Positions 33,744-42,407 are shown, counted from the first letter of the stretch. The stretch is 64,000 bases of DNA from JAVVHH01 sp965199665 (GCA_965199665.1 OZ241208.1:124001-188000), one strand, 5' to 3'. Notes: generated from the letters alone by a model not told the origin. Program-made: numbers and translations.

Positions 33744-35552
33744 TCAGCCGCTCGGCACGCGACCGACCGGCGGCTTCCAGCCCGCCCGCTTGCGCGCCGT
33801 CCAGGCGTAGCGCGGATCGTCGTCCAGCAGGCTGAGATGCGCGGAAAGGCGGTTGCGTTCCAGCCAGCCGGCGGCCGCCTCCAGCTCGGGCAGCGTCATG
33901 GCGGCGCGGCTCTTATTGCCCGAGATCCGCTTCAGCACCGCGTTGTAACGATGATACAGCCCGGCCCCCGCGACCTTGCCCGCCAGCCCGGCGCGGCCCG
34001 CCTCGTCCTCCACCGCCTGCGCCGCCACCATCTCGCCCAGCCGCGCACGCAGCCGGCGCTCGATGGCGGAGGGGGCGTCCAGCAATTCGGTCTGCGCCGC
34101 CTCGTGCTCGGGGCGGCGCAGCGCCAGTTCCGGGCCGGGCCGCAAGGTCTCGAAGCGCAGCGCCAGCGCGTTCGATTCGAGCGGCGTGATGCCGGGGGGC
34201 GGGGAGGCGCCGAGCTGGTCCAACACCCAGTCCGGCAGGGCGCGCTGCTTGCTCGGCTTGGGCGGGCGCGCCCCCGTGCCCTGCTCCGTCTCCAGCCGGC
34301 GGCGGAACTGCGCAAAGAGCGGGTCGTCGGGATGGAACACCACCGCGCGCTGGGCGGCGTAGGGGCCAGCCGCCGGGTCGATGCGGGTGGCGCGGGCGAC
34401 CATCTGCTCGAGCCAGGGGCGCGAGCGGATGTGGGTCAGCGCGGCGACCACGGCGACCTCCGGCGCGTCGAGCCCTTCATACGCCATCGCCACGGTGACC
34501 AGGATCGAGGGCTCCGGCCGCAGGCGGAAGCTGGCCAGGATCTCGTGCGCCCGCTTCGTGTCGGACGTCGCGAGCTGGGCCACGGTGCCGGCCTGCGCGG
34601 GCGGCAGCCAGCTCGCCAAGCGGGCCAGGTAGCGCCGGGCGTTCTCCTGGTCGGGCGCCACGACCAGCAGCTTGCCCAGGCCGCGGACCGCCGGGTCGCC
34701 GTCCCGCTCCGCCCGCCGGCGTTGCCGCAAGTCGCGGATGCAGAGAAAGGCCTCGCGCAGCAGGGCGTCGGCGAAGCCGGTCCGCAGGGCGGTGAACAGG
34801 GCCGGGCGGGTGGTCTCCTCCGGATGAAAGGCGGCCAGGCGGTGCGGCCCGACGTCGCGGCCCTCCTCGTCGCGCCAGCTCGCCGCGCCGTCCAGCGCGC
34901 CGAAGGTGACGGGCAGCACGGCCCGCTCGGCCAGCGCCTGGCGGCGCGAGTAGCCGATCACGGCCCAGCCCGGCGCATCCAGCGCGACCTCCCGCGTCCG
35001 CGCCCGGCGGCCGGGCCGATAGGGAAGCCAGAGAATGCCCTTGCCGTCCGCGCGCTCCAGCGTGCCGGAGAGCAGCAGCCGGTAGGCGGCGCATTCCAGC
35101 AGCGGCAGCAGCGCCTGCGACCACGCGCTCTCCTGGGCGGTCTGTTGGGCGCCGGCCCCGTCGGGCTCCGGGGCGGCCGCCGCCGGGTCGATCTCGGCAA
35201 GGGAGGGCAGGTGATGCACCTCGTCCACCACCAGCAGCGTGCGGTGCCGGCGGAACTCGGCGAGATGCAGGTCCGGCGCGGCGGCAACGCCCTGGTAGGT
35301 GGTGACGTAGCCGGCCAGCCCGCGGCTCGGGTCGCCGCTATTGTCGGCCGCGCGGACGGAGAGGCCGTGCCCCAGCGTGCGGCGCCAGGCCGGGTCGGCG
35401 AAGGCCTCCTCCGCCTGCAGCCGCAGGCTGTCGCGCGGGACGATCCAGCACACCCGGTCGATCAGCCCGGCCGCGTGCAGCCGGGCCGCGGCGATGACGG
35501 GGAGCAGCGACTTGCCGCCCCCGGGCGTGACGGCGGCCAGGATGTCGCTCAC
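33744..35552 (-). CDS. superfamily II DEAD/DEAH-box helicase
   Basis: A roughly 602-residue helicase. Walker A is TPGGGKS at the very N-terminus of the GTG-start form. Walker B is VVDEVHHLP, motif III SGTLERA, and the helicase C domain has IDPA and motif VI-like MVARATRID. No ATG, GTG or TTG lies upstream of GTG 35552. Yet the frame stays open to the stop of the preceding gene (35654) and encodes RPLRSHQRQLAGL, the kind of Q-motif helix usually found before Walker A. Translation may therefore begin at a rare CTG near 35636. It is not clear what nucleic acid it acts on, and it is unrelated to its metabolic neighbours. Confidence 0.82.
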   Translation of the reverse strand: MSDILAAVTPGGGKSLLPVIAAARLHAAGLIDRVCWIVPRDSLRLQAEEAFADPAWRRTLGHGLSVRAADNSGDPSRGLAGYVTTYQGVAAAPDLHLAEFRRHRTLLVVDEVHHLPSLAEIDPAAAAPEPDGAGAQQTAQESAWSQALLPLLECAAYRLLLSGTLERADGKGILWLPYRPGRRARTREVALDAPGWAVIGYSRRQALAERAVLPVTFGALDGAASWRDEEGRDVGPHRLAAFHPEETTRPALFTALRTGFADALLREAFLCIRDLRQRRRAERDGDPAVRGLGKLLVVAPDQENARRYLARLASWLPPAQAGTVAQLATSDTKRAHEILASFRLRPEPSILVTVAMAYEGLDAPEVAVVAALTHIRSRPWLEQMVARATRIDPAAGPYAAQRAVVFHPDDPLFAQFRRRLETEQGTGARPPKPSKQRALPDWVLDQLGASPPPGITPLESNALALRFETLRPGPELALRRPEHEAAQTELLDAPSAIERRLRARLGEMVAAQAVEDEAGRAGLAGKVAGAGLYHRYNAVLKRISGNKSRAAMTLPELEAAAGWLERNRLSAHLSLLDDDPRYAWTARKRAGWKPPVGRVPSG

Positions 35553-35651
35553 CGCCGTCTCGCCGGCCGCGAGCGCGGCGGCGAGCCCGGCGAGTTGGCG
35601 CTGGTGCGAGCGGAGCGGGCGGTCGATGCCGGTCAGGACGCCGGAGGGCGG

Positions 35652-36128
35652 CTAGCGGGAGACGGCGTCCGCCGCCGGCGCGTCGGCCGGCGCGAGCGCG
35701 GCGACGCGGGCGACCACGTCGACCGGCTGCGACACCGCGAAGGTGAGCCGCACCGGGAAGGTCTGGCCGAGGCGCAGCGGCCCGTTCAGCCCGCTGAGCA
35801 TGATGTGGTAGCCGCCCGGCATCAGCGAGACCGGCTGACCCGGCGGCAGCATCAGCCCGTCCGGCAGGTCCTGCATCGCCAGCGCGCTGCCGTTGACCAC
35901 CACGCGTTGCACGGCGGCGCGCTTGGCCTCCGGCGAGGCGGCGGACACCAGCTTGTCGCGCACCGGCGCCTTCAGCGTGACATAGACCGCGACCTCGTCG
36001 GCGCCGGCCGGCGTGGCGCGCGACCAGGCATCCGTCGCCTGCACGCCGCTGCCGGGCAGGGACGGTTGCGCGTGCGCCGCTGTCGACAGCAGGCCGAGGG
36101 CGAGAGCCGCTGCGGATAGACCCTTCAT
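35652..36128 (-). CDS. PCu(A)C-like periplasmic copper chaperone
   Basis: A 158-residue exported protein. The signal peptide (MKGLSAAALALGLLSTAAHA) is followed by a cupredoxin-like PCu(A)C domain with the AWSRATPAGADEVAVYVTL start and the C-terminal GGYHIMLSGL Cu-ligand pair (His, Met). The usual upstream His/Met part of the H(M)X10MX21HXM motif is not intact: the expected position reads RVVVNGSALAM, so only Met remains. Copper affinity may be altered. It is located between a TRAP permease and a helicase; AAGGTGGGA precedes the ATG. Confidence 0.82.
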   Translation of the reverse strand: MKGLSAAALALGLLSTAAHAQPSLPGSGVQATDAWSRATPAGADEVAVYVTLKAPVRDKLVSAASPEAKRAAVQRVVVNGSALAMQDLPDGLMLPPGQPVSLMPGGYHIMLSGLNGPLRLGQTFPVRLTFAVSQPVDVVARVAALAPADAPAADAVSR

Positions 36129-36146
36129 GGATGTTCCCACCTTTCG

Positions 36147-38021
36147 TCAGTTCGGCAGAAAGCCGATCGAGAACCATGGCACGGCCGCGACCAGGAGCAG
36201 CCCGAGCAACAACACGCCGAGATAGGGCCAGATGCGCCCCAACGCCCGGTCCGGGTCGATGCGGCCGATCGTACAAGCGGCGTAGTAGCCGAGGCCGAAC
36301 GGGGGCGCAAACAAGCCGATCCCCATCGCCAGGATGATGACCATGGCATAGTGCACCTCGTGCACCCCCGCCGCCCGCGCGACGGGGAACAGCAGCGGGC
36401 CGAACAGCACCATGGCGGGAATGCCCTCCAGCACGCTGCCCAGCACCACGAACGCCACGATCGAGATCAGCAGGAAGCCGAACGCCCCGCCCGGCACCCC
36501 CGCCATCGCCAGCGTCAACGCGCGCGAGAAGCCCGATTGCGTCAGCGCCCAGGCCATGCCGTTGGCGGCGCCGATGATGAACAGCACCGCGCCCGACAGC
36601 GTGGCCGCGTCCACCAGCATGGGAAAGATCCGCCGCAGGTCGAAGCTGCGGTACACGACGACCCCGCAGACGACGATGTAGGCGATGCCGATGGTCGACA
36701 CCTCCGTCGCGGTGGCCACCCCCTCGATCACGGCGGTGCGGATCAGCAATGGCAGGATCAGCGCGGGCAGCGCGATCAGAAAGGTGCGGCCCACCGTGCG
36801 GGCCGATGCGCGGCGGATGCCGGTGCGGTCCTCGCCGCCGGCCCGCCGCCAGGCCAGGATCGCCAGCCCGATCGCCAGCACGATCCCCGGCAGCAATCCC
36901 CCGGTGAACAGCGCCGCGATCGACACGCCGGTGACGGACCCGATCGCGATCAGCACCAGGGAGGGCGGGATCGTCTCCGCCATCGCCCCGGTGGCCGCGA
37001 GCAGCGCGACCATCTCGCCATCGTCCAGCCCGCGTTTGCGCATCTCGGGGATCAGCACGGGCGCCACCGCGGCCATGTCGGCGGTCTTGGAGCCGGAGAT
37101 GCCGGACACCAGCACCATCGCGCCCAGCAGCACGAATTGCAGCCCGCCGCGAACATGGCCGATCAGCGCCGCCAGGAACGCCACCATCGCGCGCGCCATG
37201 GTGGTGAGTTCGATCAGCCCGCCTAGCAGCACGAATAACGGCACCGCCAGCAGGATCAGCGACGACATGCCCTCGTCCATGCGGCCGGGCAGCACCTGCA
37301 GCGGCGTGCTCGTCGTGGTGAGCAGGTAGGCCACCGTCGCCAGCCCGAAGGCGAACGCGATCGGGATGCCCGCCAGCACGCCGGCGCCGAGCAGCAGCAC
37401 GAAGAACACCACGAGGTTCCACGACCCCATGCCGGCCAGCGCGCCCCGGCCGAGGAACAGCGCCGCCGCCACCGCCCCGAGCAGCAGGGCGACCGCCAGC
37501 ACGTCCCGCCCGCGGAACTGCAGCAGGTGCAGCACCGAGAGCGCGATCATCAGCCCGAACCCGGTCGGCACCGCCGCCGTGCGGATCGAATCGGGCCAGC
37601 CCAGCGCGGGCGTCTCGATGAAGGCCTGGTCGCTCATGTAGTCGAGCGCCGGGCCGATGAGGATCAGCAGGAACAGCAGCGGCGCCAGCGTGGCCAGCGC
37701 GCCCGCCGCCCCGCGCAGCCGCGGCGGCAGCCGGGTCGCCAGTGTGGACAGCCGCATGTGGGCCCCCGCGTGCAGCGCCAGTACCGCGCCGAGCATGGCC
37801 AGCCACAGGAACACGGTGGAGGCGAGCTCGTCACCCCAGATCAGCGGCCGGTCGAGCCCGAAGCGGAACACCACGCCGGCGCCCAGCAGCCCCACCTCGG
37901 CCAGCACCAACACCGCCGCCACCGCGCCCACCGCGCCGGCCAGCCCGGCTTCCAGCCGGCCGAGCCACGGACGCGCCGCCGTCGGCAGCGGCCCGGCGGC
38001 CGCGGCCGCCTCCGGGATCAT
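36147..38021 (-). CDS. TRAP transporter fused small and large permease (DctQ-DctM)
   Basis: A 624-residue membrane protein. Residues 1 to about 165 form a DctQ-like four-helix subunit (RFGLDRPLIWGDELASTVFLWLAMLGA region). From about 190 on follows a DctM-like large subunit with the hallmark GIPIAFAFG, SGISGSKTADMAAVAPVLIPEM and GLFAPPFGLGYY segments. Fused DctQM permeases are common in TRAP systems. They import carboxylates with Na+ but need a DctP binding protein, which is not encoded here. The ATG overlaps the stop of a 3-hydroxyisobutyrate dehydrogenase-family gene as ATGA, which suggests a hydroxy acid substrate. Confidence 0.92.
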   Translation of the reverse strand: MIPEAAAAAGPLPTAARPWLGRLEAGLAGAVGAVAAVLVLAEVGLLGAGVVFRFGLDRPLIWGDELASTVFLWLAMLGAVLALHAGAHMRLSTLATRLPPRLRGAAGALATLAPLLFLLILIGPALDYMSDQAFIETPALGWPDSIRTAAVPTGFGLMIALSVLHLLQFRGRDVLAVALLLGAVAAALFLGRGALAGMGSWNLVVFFVLLLGAGVLAGIPIAFAFGLATVAYLLTTTSTPLQVLPGRMDEGMSSLILLAVPLFVLLGGLIELTTMARAMVAFLAALIGHVRGGLQFVLLGAMVLVSGISGSKTADMAAVAPVLIPEMRKRGLDDGEMVALLAATGAMAETIPPSLVLIAIGSVTGVSIAALFTGGLLPGIVLAIGLAILAWRRAGGEDRTGIRRASARTVGRTFLIALPALILPLLIRTAVIEGVATATEVSTIGIAYIVVCGVVVYRSFDLRRIFPMLVDAATLSGAVLFIIGAANGMAWALTQSGFSRALTLAMAGVPGGAFGFLLISIVAFVVLGSVLEGIPAMVLFGPLLFPVARAAGVHEVHYAMVIILAMGIGLFAPPFGLGYYAACTIGRIDPDRALGRIWPYLGVLLLGLLLVAAVPWFSIGFLPN

Positions 38022-38902
38022 GGGCCGTTCAGCGCGTGGTAGCTGCGGATCACCTGGCTGTCGTCGGTCCGGCCCTCGCCACGGCCGGATGCGGCCAGGA
38101 ACAATTGGTGCGCCACCGCAGCCAGCGGCAACGCCGCGCGCGCATCGCGCCCGGCATCCAGCACGAGGCCCAGATCCTTGACGAAGATGTCCACCGCGCT
38201 GGCCACCGCCGGGTCGGCCTCGAGCATGCGCGGCCCGCGGTCGCGCAGCATCCAGGACGACGCGGCCGACCCGCCCATGATCTCCAGCAGCACGTCGAGG
38301 TCGACGCCGGCCTTGCGGGCCAGCGCGAACGCTTCCGCCGCCACCGCGATGTGCACGCCGCAGAGCAGCTGGTTGACGGTCTTGACCGCGGCGCCCTGGC
38401 CCGGCTCGGTGCCGACGTGGAACAGCTTGGTGCCCAGCGCGGCCAGCAGCGGCTTGGCGGCGGCGAAGGTGTCGGCATCCGCGGCGGCCATGATGGTCAG
38501 CGTGCCGCCGGTGGCGCCCGCGATGCCGCCGGAGACCGGCGCGTCCACGAACCGCCGCCCGCTCGCCTGAACGCGCGCGGCCAGCGCCGCGGCCGCCGCC
38601 GGCGCGCAGGTCGCCATCAGGATCACGACGGCATCGGGCGCCAGCCTGTCCAGCGCCGCGTCCAGCACGTCGCCCGCCTGCGCGGCGTTGACCACCATCA
38701 GCACCAGCGCGTCCGCCCCCGCTGCCGCCTCGGCCGCCGAAGCGCAGCCCGCCCCGCCCGCTTGGGCCAGGGCGGCGACCGCGTCGGGCCGGTTGTCGAA
38801 CCCGCGGACGGCGAATTGCTTGGCCAGGAGGTTGGCGGCCATGGGCTGCCCCATGGAGCCGAGGCCGACAAAGGCGACGGTTCTCAGGCCGGCCGCTTCC
38901 AT
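38018..38902 (-). CDS. 3-hydroxyisobutyrate dehydrogenase-family oxidoreductase
   Basis: A 294-residue NAD(P)-dependent beta-hydroxyacid dehydrogenase. It has an N-terminal FVGLGSMGQPMAANLL Rossmann loop, FVDAPVSGG substrate motif, the catalytic lysine in GAAVKTVNQLL, and the final KDLGLVLD helix. Within the family the pattern is closest to L-threonate or tartronate semialdehyde-type dehydrogenases, but assignment is uncertain. The ATG at 38902 has a GGGGGGAGAG site. It is translationally coupled to the TRAP permease, so the transporter probably supplies its substrate. Confidence 0.88.
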   Translation of the reverse strand: MEAAGLRTVAFVGLGSMGQPMAANLLAKQFAVRGFDNRPDAVAALAQAGGAGCASAAEAAAGADALVLMVVNAAQAGDVLDAALDRLAPDAVVILMATCAPAAAAALAARVQASGRRFVDAPVSGGIAGATGGTLTIMAAADADTFAAAKPLLAALGTKLFHVGTEPGQGAAVKTVNQLLCGVHIAVAAEAFALARKAGVDLDVLLEIMGGSAASSWMLRDRGPRMLEADPAVASAVDIFVKDLGLVLDAGRDARAALPLAAVAHQLFLAASGRGEGRTDDSQVIRSYHALNGP

Positions 38903-39014
38903 GATGCTCTCCCCCCCGCGTTGCCGGCATGGTTGCCGCGCCAGCGCGGGGCGACAAGGGGGAAAGATGGCCTGGGGTGTCGAGGCTCGGAGCGAGGAGG
39001 GGCGGCTTGGGTGT

Positions 39015-39040
39015 GGCGGAAAGCGCTGCGCTTTTCCGCC
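39015..39040. repeat. REP-like palindrome
   Basis: GGCGGAAAGCGC TGCGCTTTTCCGCC (written in two halves) is an imperfect palindrome. It lies in the gap between the GNAT stop (39063) and the dehydrogenase start (38902). A second, degenerate copy is at 31445-31469. It probably belongs to a dispersed repeat family and may also act as a terminator for the CaiB-CitE operon. Confidence 0.6.
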
Positions 39041-39062
39041 CAACGGGAGGCGTGGCAGCTGA

Positions 39063-39512
39063 TTAGGTCAGCACCTTGATCATGTGGACCCGGTGCAACC
39101 CGCCCTCTTCCGCCCGGCGCGTCTCGCGGAAGCCCAGGCGCGGGTAGAGGCCGAGGTTCTCCGTCATCGCGGCGTTGGTGTAGAGCCGGATCGCGCCAAA
39201 GCCCCGCCCGCGCGCGACCCGTTCGGCGAAGTCGATCAGCGCCCGGCCGAGCCCCTGGCCGCGATGCGCGGGATGCACGGCGACGTTGTCGAGCAGCAGG
39301 ATGCCGGGCTCGGCCACCAGCACCACCATCGCGGCCACGGTCCCATCCACCTCCAGCACGTGCAGCTGGCCGGCCGCGATCCGGGCGCCGTAATCGTCGT
39401 TCATCGGGCCCGGCGGGCGGCCGATCCGCTCGATGTAGGGCGTGTAGGCGAGGCGCACGATCTCCTCCACCGCGTCCCGATCCGCTGCCACGGCCAAGCG
39501 CGGCGCGGTCAC
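39063..39512 (-). CDS. GNAT family N-acetyltransferase
   Basis: A 149-residue acetyltransferase with the acetyl-CoA binding motif A clear in VHPAHRGQGLGRAL (V..R-G-Q-G-L-G) and the closing YPRLGFRETRR strand. GTG at 39512 overlaps the upstream lyase stop as GTGA. It is the last gene of the CaiB-CitE-CitE operon. A protein or small-molecule acceptor cannot be predicted, and coupling to CoA chemistry in the operon may be coincidental. Confidence 0.88.
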   Translation of the reverse strand: MTAPRLAVAADRDAVEEIVRLAYTPYIERIGRPPGPMNDDYGARIAAGQLHVLEVDGTVAAMVVLVAEPGILLLDNVAVHPAHRGQGLGRALIDFAERVARGRGFGAIRLYTNAAMTENLGLYPRLGFRETRRAEEGGLHRVHMIKVLT

Positions 39513-40360
39513 CGGGCGCGGGCCAGCGTTCGCCGCGCCTTGAGCACCACCGGGTAGTCGACCATCGCGCCGTCGACCGAGACGGCCGCCAGCCCCGCCG
39601 CCTCCGCCCGGTCGAACGCCGCGACGATCGCGCGCGCCCGCTCGAGCTCGGCCGGGCTCGGCGAGAAGGCGTCGTTGACCGGCTCGAGCTGCGCCGGGTG
39701 GATGCAGGCCTTGCCGCTGAACCCCATCGCTCGGGCGCGCCGGGCCGAGGCCGCCAGCCCGGCCGAATCGGCAATGTCGGTCCAGACCGTGTCCAGCGGG
39801 CCTTCCAGCCCGGCGGACGCGGTGGCCAGCGTCAGCGCGAAGCGGGCCTGGGTGACCGCGCCGGCCTCGTCGGCGAGATCGACGTCCATGTCGAGCGCCA
39901 GGTCCACCGCGCCGAAGGCCAGCCGGCGCAGCCGCTGGGACGCGGCCGCGATCGACCCGGCGGCGGCCACCCCGCGCGCGGTCTCCACGATCGGCAGCAA
40001 TTCGATCCCGCCCGGCGGCTTGCCCGCCCGCGCCTCCAACTGCGTCAGCAGCCAGTCCACCGTCTGGATGTCGGCGGCCGACTCCGCCTTGGGCAGCACG
40101 ATCCCGTCGATCGCGGCCGCGGCGGCCATCAGCATGTCGTCGTAGCAGAACGGCGTGCCGAGCGCGTTGACGCGGACAAAGACGGGCTTGCCGTGCCGCG
40201 CCGCCAGCAGCCCGGCCGCCGCCTCCCGCGCCGCGCCCTTCTCCGCCGTCGCGACCGCGTCCTCCAGGTCGACGATCACGCCATCGGCCGCCGAGGCGAA
40301 CGCCTTCTCCACCTTGCGGGCGCTGGTCGCCGGCACGAACAGCAGCGAGCGCGGCGTCAT
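39509..40360 (-). CDS. CitE-like CoA ester lyase, first copy
   Basis: A 283-residue HpcH/HpaI aldolase/CitE-family protein. It has SLLFVPATSARKVEKA, VDLEDAV (catalytic-region Glu-Asp), VFVRVNALG (Arg ligand), LLPIVETARGV (Glu ligand), AFGAVDLALDMDVD (Asp ligand) and CIHPAQL. Family members cleave or hydrolyse malyl-CoA, citramalyl-CoA or similar beta-hydroxyacyl-CoA. The ATG at 40360 overlaps the second lyase stop as ATGA. The Mg ligands are kept, so it should be active. Confidence 0.9.
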   Translation of the reverse strand: MTPRSLLFVPATSARKVEKAFASAADGVIVDLEDAVATAEKGAAREAAAGLLAARHGKPVFVRVNALGTPFCYDDMLMAAAAAIDGIVLPKAESAADIQTVDWLLTQLEARAGKPPGGIELLPIVETARGVAAAGSIAAASQRLRRLAFGAVDLALDMDVDLADEAGAVTQARFALTLATASAGLEGPLDTVWTDIADSAGLAASARRARAMGFSGKACIHPAQLEPVNDAFSPSPAELERARAIVAAFDRAEAAGLAAVSVDGAMVDYPVVLKARRTLARAR

Positions 40361-41175
40361 GCGCGGTCCAGCAGGCGCCGCGCGCGTTCGACGATCGGCC
40401 GATCCACCATGGCGCCCTCGAAGGCGAACGCGCCGGCACCGGCGGCCTCGGCCGCGGCGACGATCCGCCGCGCGCGGTCCACCGCGTCCGGCGCCGGCGC
40501 GAACGCGGCGTTGAGGATCGGCACCACCGCGGGATGGATGCAGGACGCGCCGTCGAACCCCAGCGCGCGAGCCTCGCGAGCGGAGGCGGCGATGCCGTCC
40601 GTATCGGAATAATCGGCGATCGAGCGCAGCATGCCGAAGGAGAGCACGCCCGCCGCCTTGGCCGCCAGATGCACCATCAGCTTGGGCAGCCGCAGCATGT
40701 CGGCGCTCGGCTCGGCATCCATGGCGGTCGCCAGGTCCTCGCCGCCGACCGCCACGCCCATAATCCGCTGGCTGGACCGCAGGATCGGCCGGGCATCCAG
40801 CACCGCGCCGGGATCTTCCAGCAGCGGCACGAAACGCAACGGCGCGCGCCCGGCCTCGTCCGGCTCGAGCCCGGCCGCAAGCGCCGGCAGCGCGTCGGCG
40901 GACTGCACCTTGGGTACCATGAGCCCGAACGCCCCCGCCCGGCACGCGGCCGCGGCGTCGAGCCCGGCGGTTTCCGCATTGATCCGCACGAACACGGTCG
41001 CCCCGCCGCGTCCCACCGCCGGCACCGCTTCGGCCAGCGCCGCCCTTGCCGATTCCTTGTCGGCGGGCGCCACCGCGTCCTCCAGGTCCAGGATGATCGC
41101 GTCCGCGCCCCGCTCGTGCGCCCGCGCCACGAAGCGGGCGGCGTGCGCCGGCACGTAGAGCAGCGAACGGATCAC
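40357..41175 (-). CDS. CitE-like CoA ester lyase, second copy
   Basis: A 272-residue paralogue of the neighbouring lyase with RSLLYVPAHAARFV, LDLEDAVAP, VFVRINAET, FVPLLEDPGAV (Glu ligand) and VGGEDLATAMDAE, where the usual FG.xD ligand block reads GGEDL. CIHPAVV is conserved. It starts with GTG at 41175 inside a GTGA overlap with the CoA-transferase. The pair of diverged CitE-like enzymes may perform sequential lyase and thioesterase steps, as known for malyl-CoA lyase and malyl-CoA thioesterase couples. This is inference. Confidence 0.88.
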   Translation of the reverse strand: MIRSLLYVPAHAARFVARAHERGADAIILDLEDAVAPADKESARAALAEAVPAVGRGGATVFVRINAETAGLDAAAACRAGAFGLMVPKVQSADALPALAAGLEPDEAGRAPLRFVPLLEDPGAVLDARPILRSSQRIMGVAVGGEDLATAMDAEPSADMLRLPKLMVHLAAKAAGVLSFGMLRSIADYSDTDGIAASAREARALGFDGASCIHPAVVPILNAAFAPAPDAVDRARRIVAAAEAAGAGAFAFEGAMVDRPIVERARRLLDRA

Positions 41176-42407
41176 GCCGCGGCCCCGCTGGCCCGCAGCC
41201 GGGCGAGGGCGTCCGCATCGTAGCCCACCGCCCCGAGCAGCGCGTCCGTCTGCTGCCCCAGCGTGGGCGCCGGATGCCGCCACACCCCCGGCGTGCCGGA
41301 CAGGCGCGGCACGATGTTGTGCGTCGGCATCGACCCGAGATCGTCGTCTTCGACCTCCACCAACACCTCGCGCTGCTGGAAATGCGGGTCGGCCAGCGCG
41401 TCGGCGATGTTGTAGACCGGCCCGGCGGTCACGCCGGCGGCCTGCATGGTGGCCAGCGCCTCGTCGCGCGGCCGGGTCGCGAACCAGCCGCCCACCGCCG
41501 CATCCACCAGGCCGCGGTTGCGCACCCGGTCGGTGTTGGTGCGGAAGCGGGGGTCCTCGATCATCTCCGGCTGCCCGATCACGGTGAAGATGCGCCGGGC
41601 CATCGCCTGGATCGACCCGGACAGCGCGACGAACCCGCCATCGGCGCAGCGATAGATGTTGCGCGGCACGGCGGTGTTGGAGGTGTTGCCGGTGCGCTGC
41701 TTGATCTGCCCGGTATGGCGGTAGATCGCCGCCTCCGGCCCCAGCGTGGAGAACAGCGGCTCCAGCAGCGACAGGTCGATCACCTGCCCCTTGGCGTCGG
41801 GGCCGCCCCGCTCGCGCGCCAGCAAGGCCGTCACCACCGCCATCGCGCCCGACAGCCCGGCCACCATGTCGGCCAACGCCAAGGGCGGCAGCAGCGGCTC
41901 GCGGTCGGGGAAGCCGGTGCGGTCGGCGAAGCCGCTCATCGCCTCGATCAGCGTGCCGAAGCCGGGCTGCCCGGCATACGGGCCGGTCTGGCCGAAGCCG
42001 GAGATCCGCACCACGATCAGCCGCCCGTTGCGCTGCAGCAGCGTGTCGGGCGCCAGGCCCATCTTCTCCAGCGTGCCGGGGCGGTAGTTCTCGATGAACA
42101 CGTCCGCCGTCTCGACCAGGCGGAGCAGCGCCGCCGTCGCCTCCGGCTGACGCAGGTTGAGCACCACGGACAGCTTGTTGCGGCAATACGTCTTCCAGAA
42201 CATCTGCTGGCCGCCATCGATCCAGGCGCGCAGCGGATCGCCCTCCGGCGGCTCGACCTTGATGACCTCCGCGCCGAAATCGGCCAGCTGCAGCGACAGC
42301 ATGTTGCCGGCGACGAGGCGGCTCAGGTCGAGGACGCGGTAGCCGGAAAGCGGGCCGGTGGCGGCCGGGTCGAAGCGGATCGGGGTGGGATCGGGCAAGC
42401 GGGACAC
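41172..42407 (-). CDS. CaiB/BaiF-family CoA-transferase
   Basis: A 411-residue class III CoA-transferase. It has GYRVLDLSRLVAG, ADFGAEVIKVEPPEGD, a DVFIENYRPGTLEK stretch, and GFGQTGPYAGQPGF. The catalytic-aspartate region reads LPPLALADMVAGLSGAMAV, where the Asp of LADMVAG is the expected nucleophile. GTG 42407 gives MSRLPDPTPIRFD and the usual length. As first gene of the run it would activate a dicarboxylate or hydroxy acid to its CoA ester for the two CitE-like lyases downstream. The substrate (citramalate, malate, itaconate or other) is not resolvable. Confidence 0.9.
   Translation of the reverse strand: MSRLPDPTPIRFDPAATGPLSGYRVLDLSRLVAGNMLSLQLADFGAEVIKVEPPEGDPLRAWIDGGQQMFWKTYCRNKLSVVLNLRQPEATAALLRLVETADVFIENYRPGTLEKMGLAPDTLLQRNGRLIVVRISGFGQTGPYAGQPGFGTLIEAMSGFADRTGFPDREPLLPPLALADMVAGLSGAMAVVTALLARERGGPDAKGQVIDLSLLEPLFSTLGPEAAIYRHTGQIKQRTGNTSNTAVPRNIYRCADGGFVALSGSIQAMARRIFTVIGQPEMIEDPRFRTNTDRVRNRGLVDAAVGGWFATRPRDEALATMQAAGVTAGPVYNIADALADPHFQQREVLVEVEDDDLGSMPTHNIVPRLSGTPGVWRHPAPTLGQQTDALLGAVGYDADALARLRASGAAA

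Noticed and set aside
33744..35552. Helicase as a core of an unknown anti-phage system
   Set aside because: No nuclease, ATPase or other defence-type partner is nearby; the neighbours are a copper chaperone-like protein and a TRAP permease.
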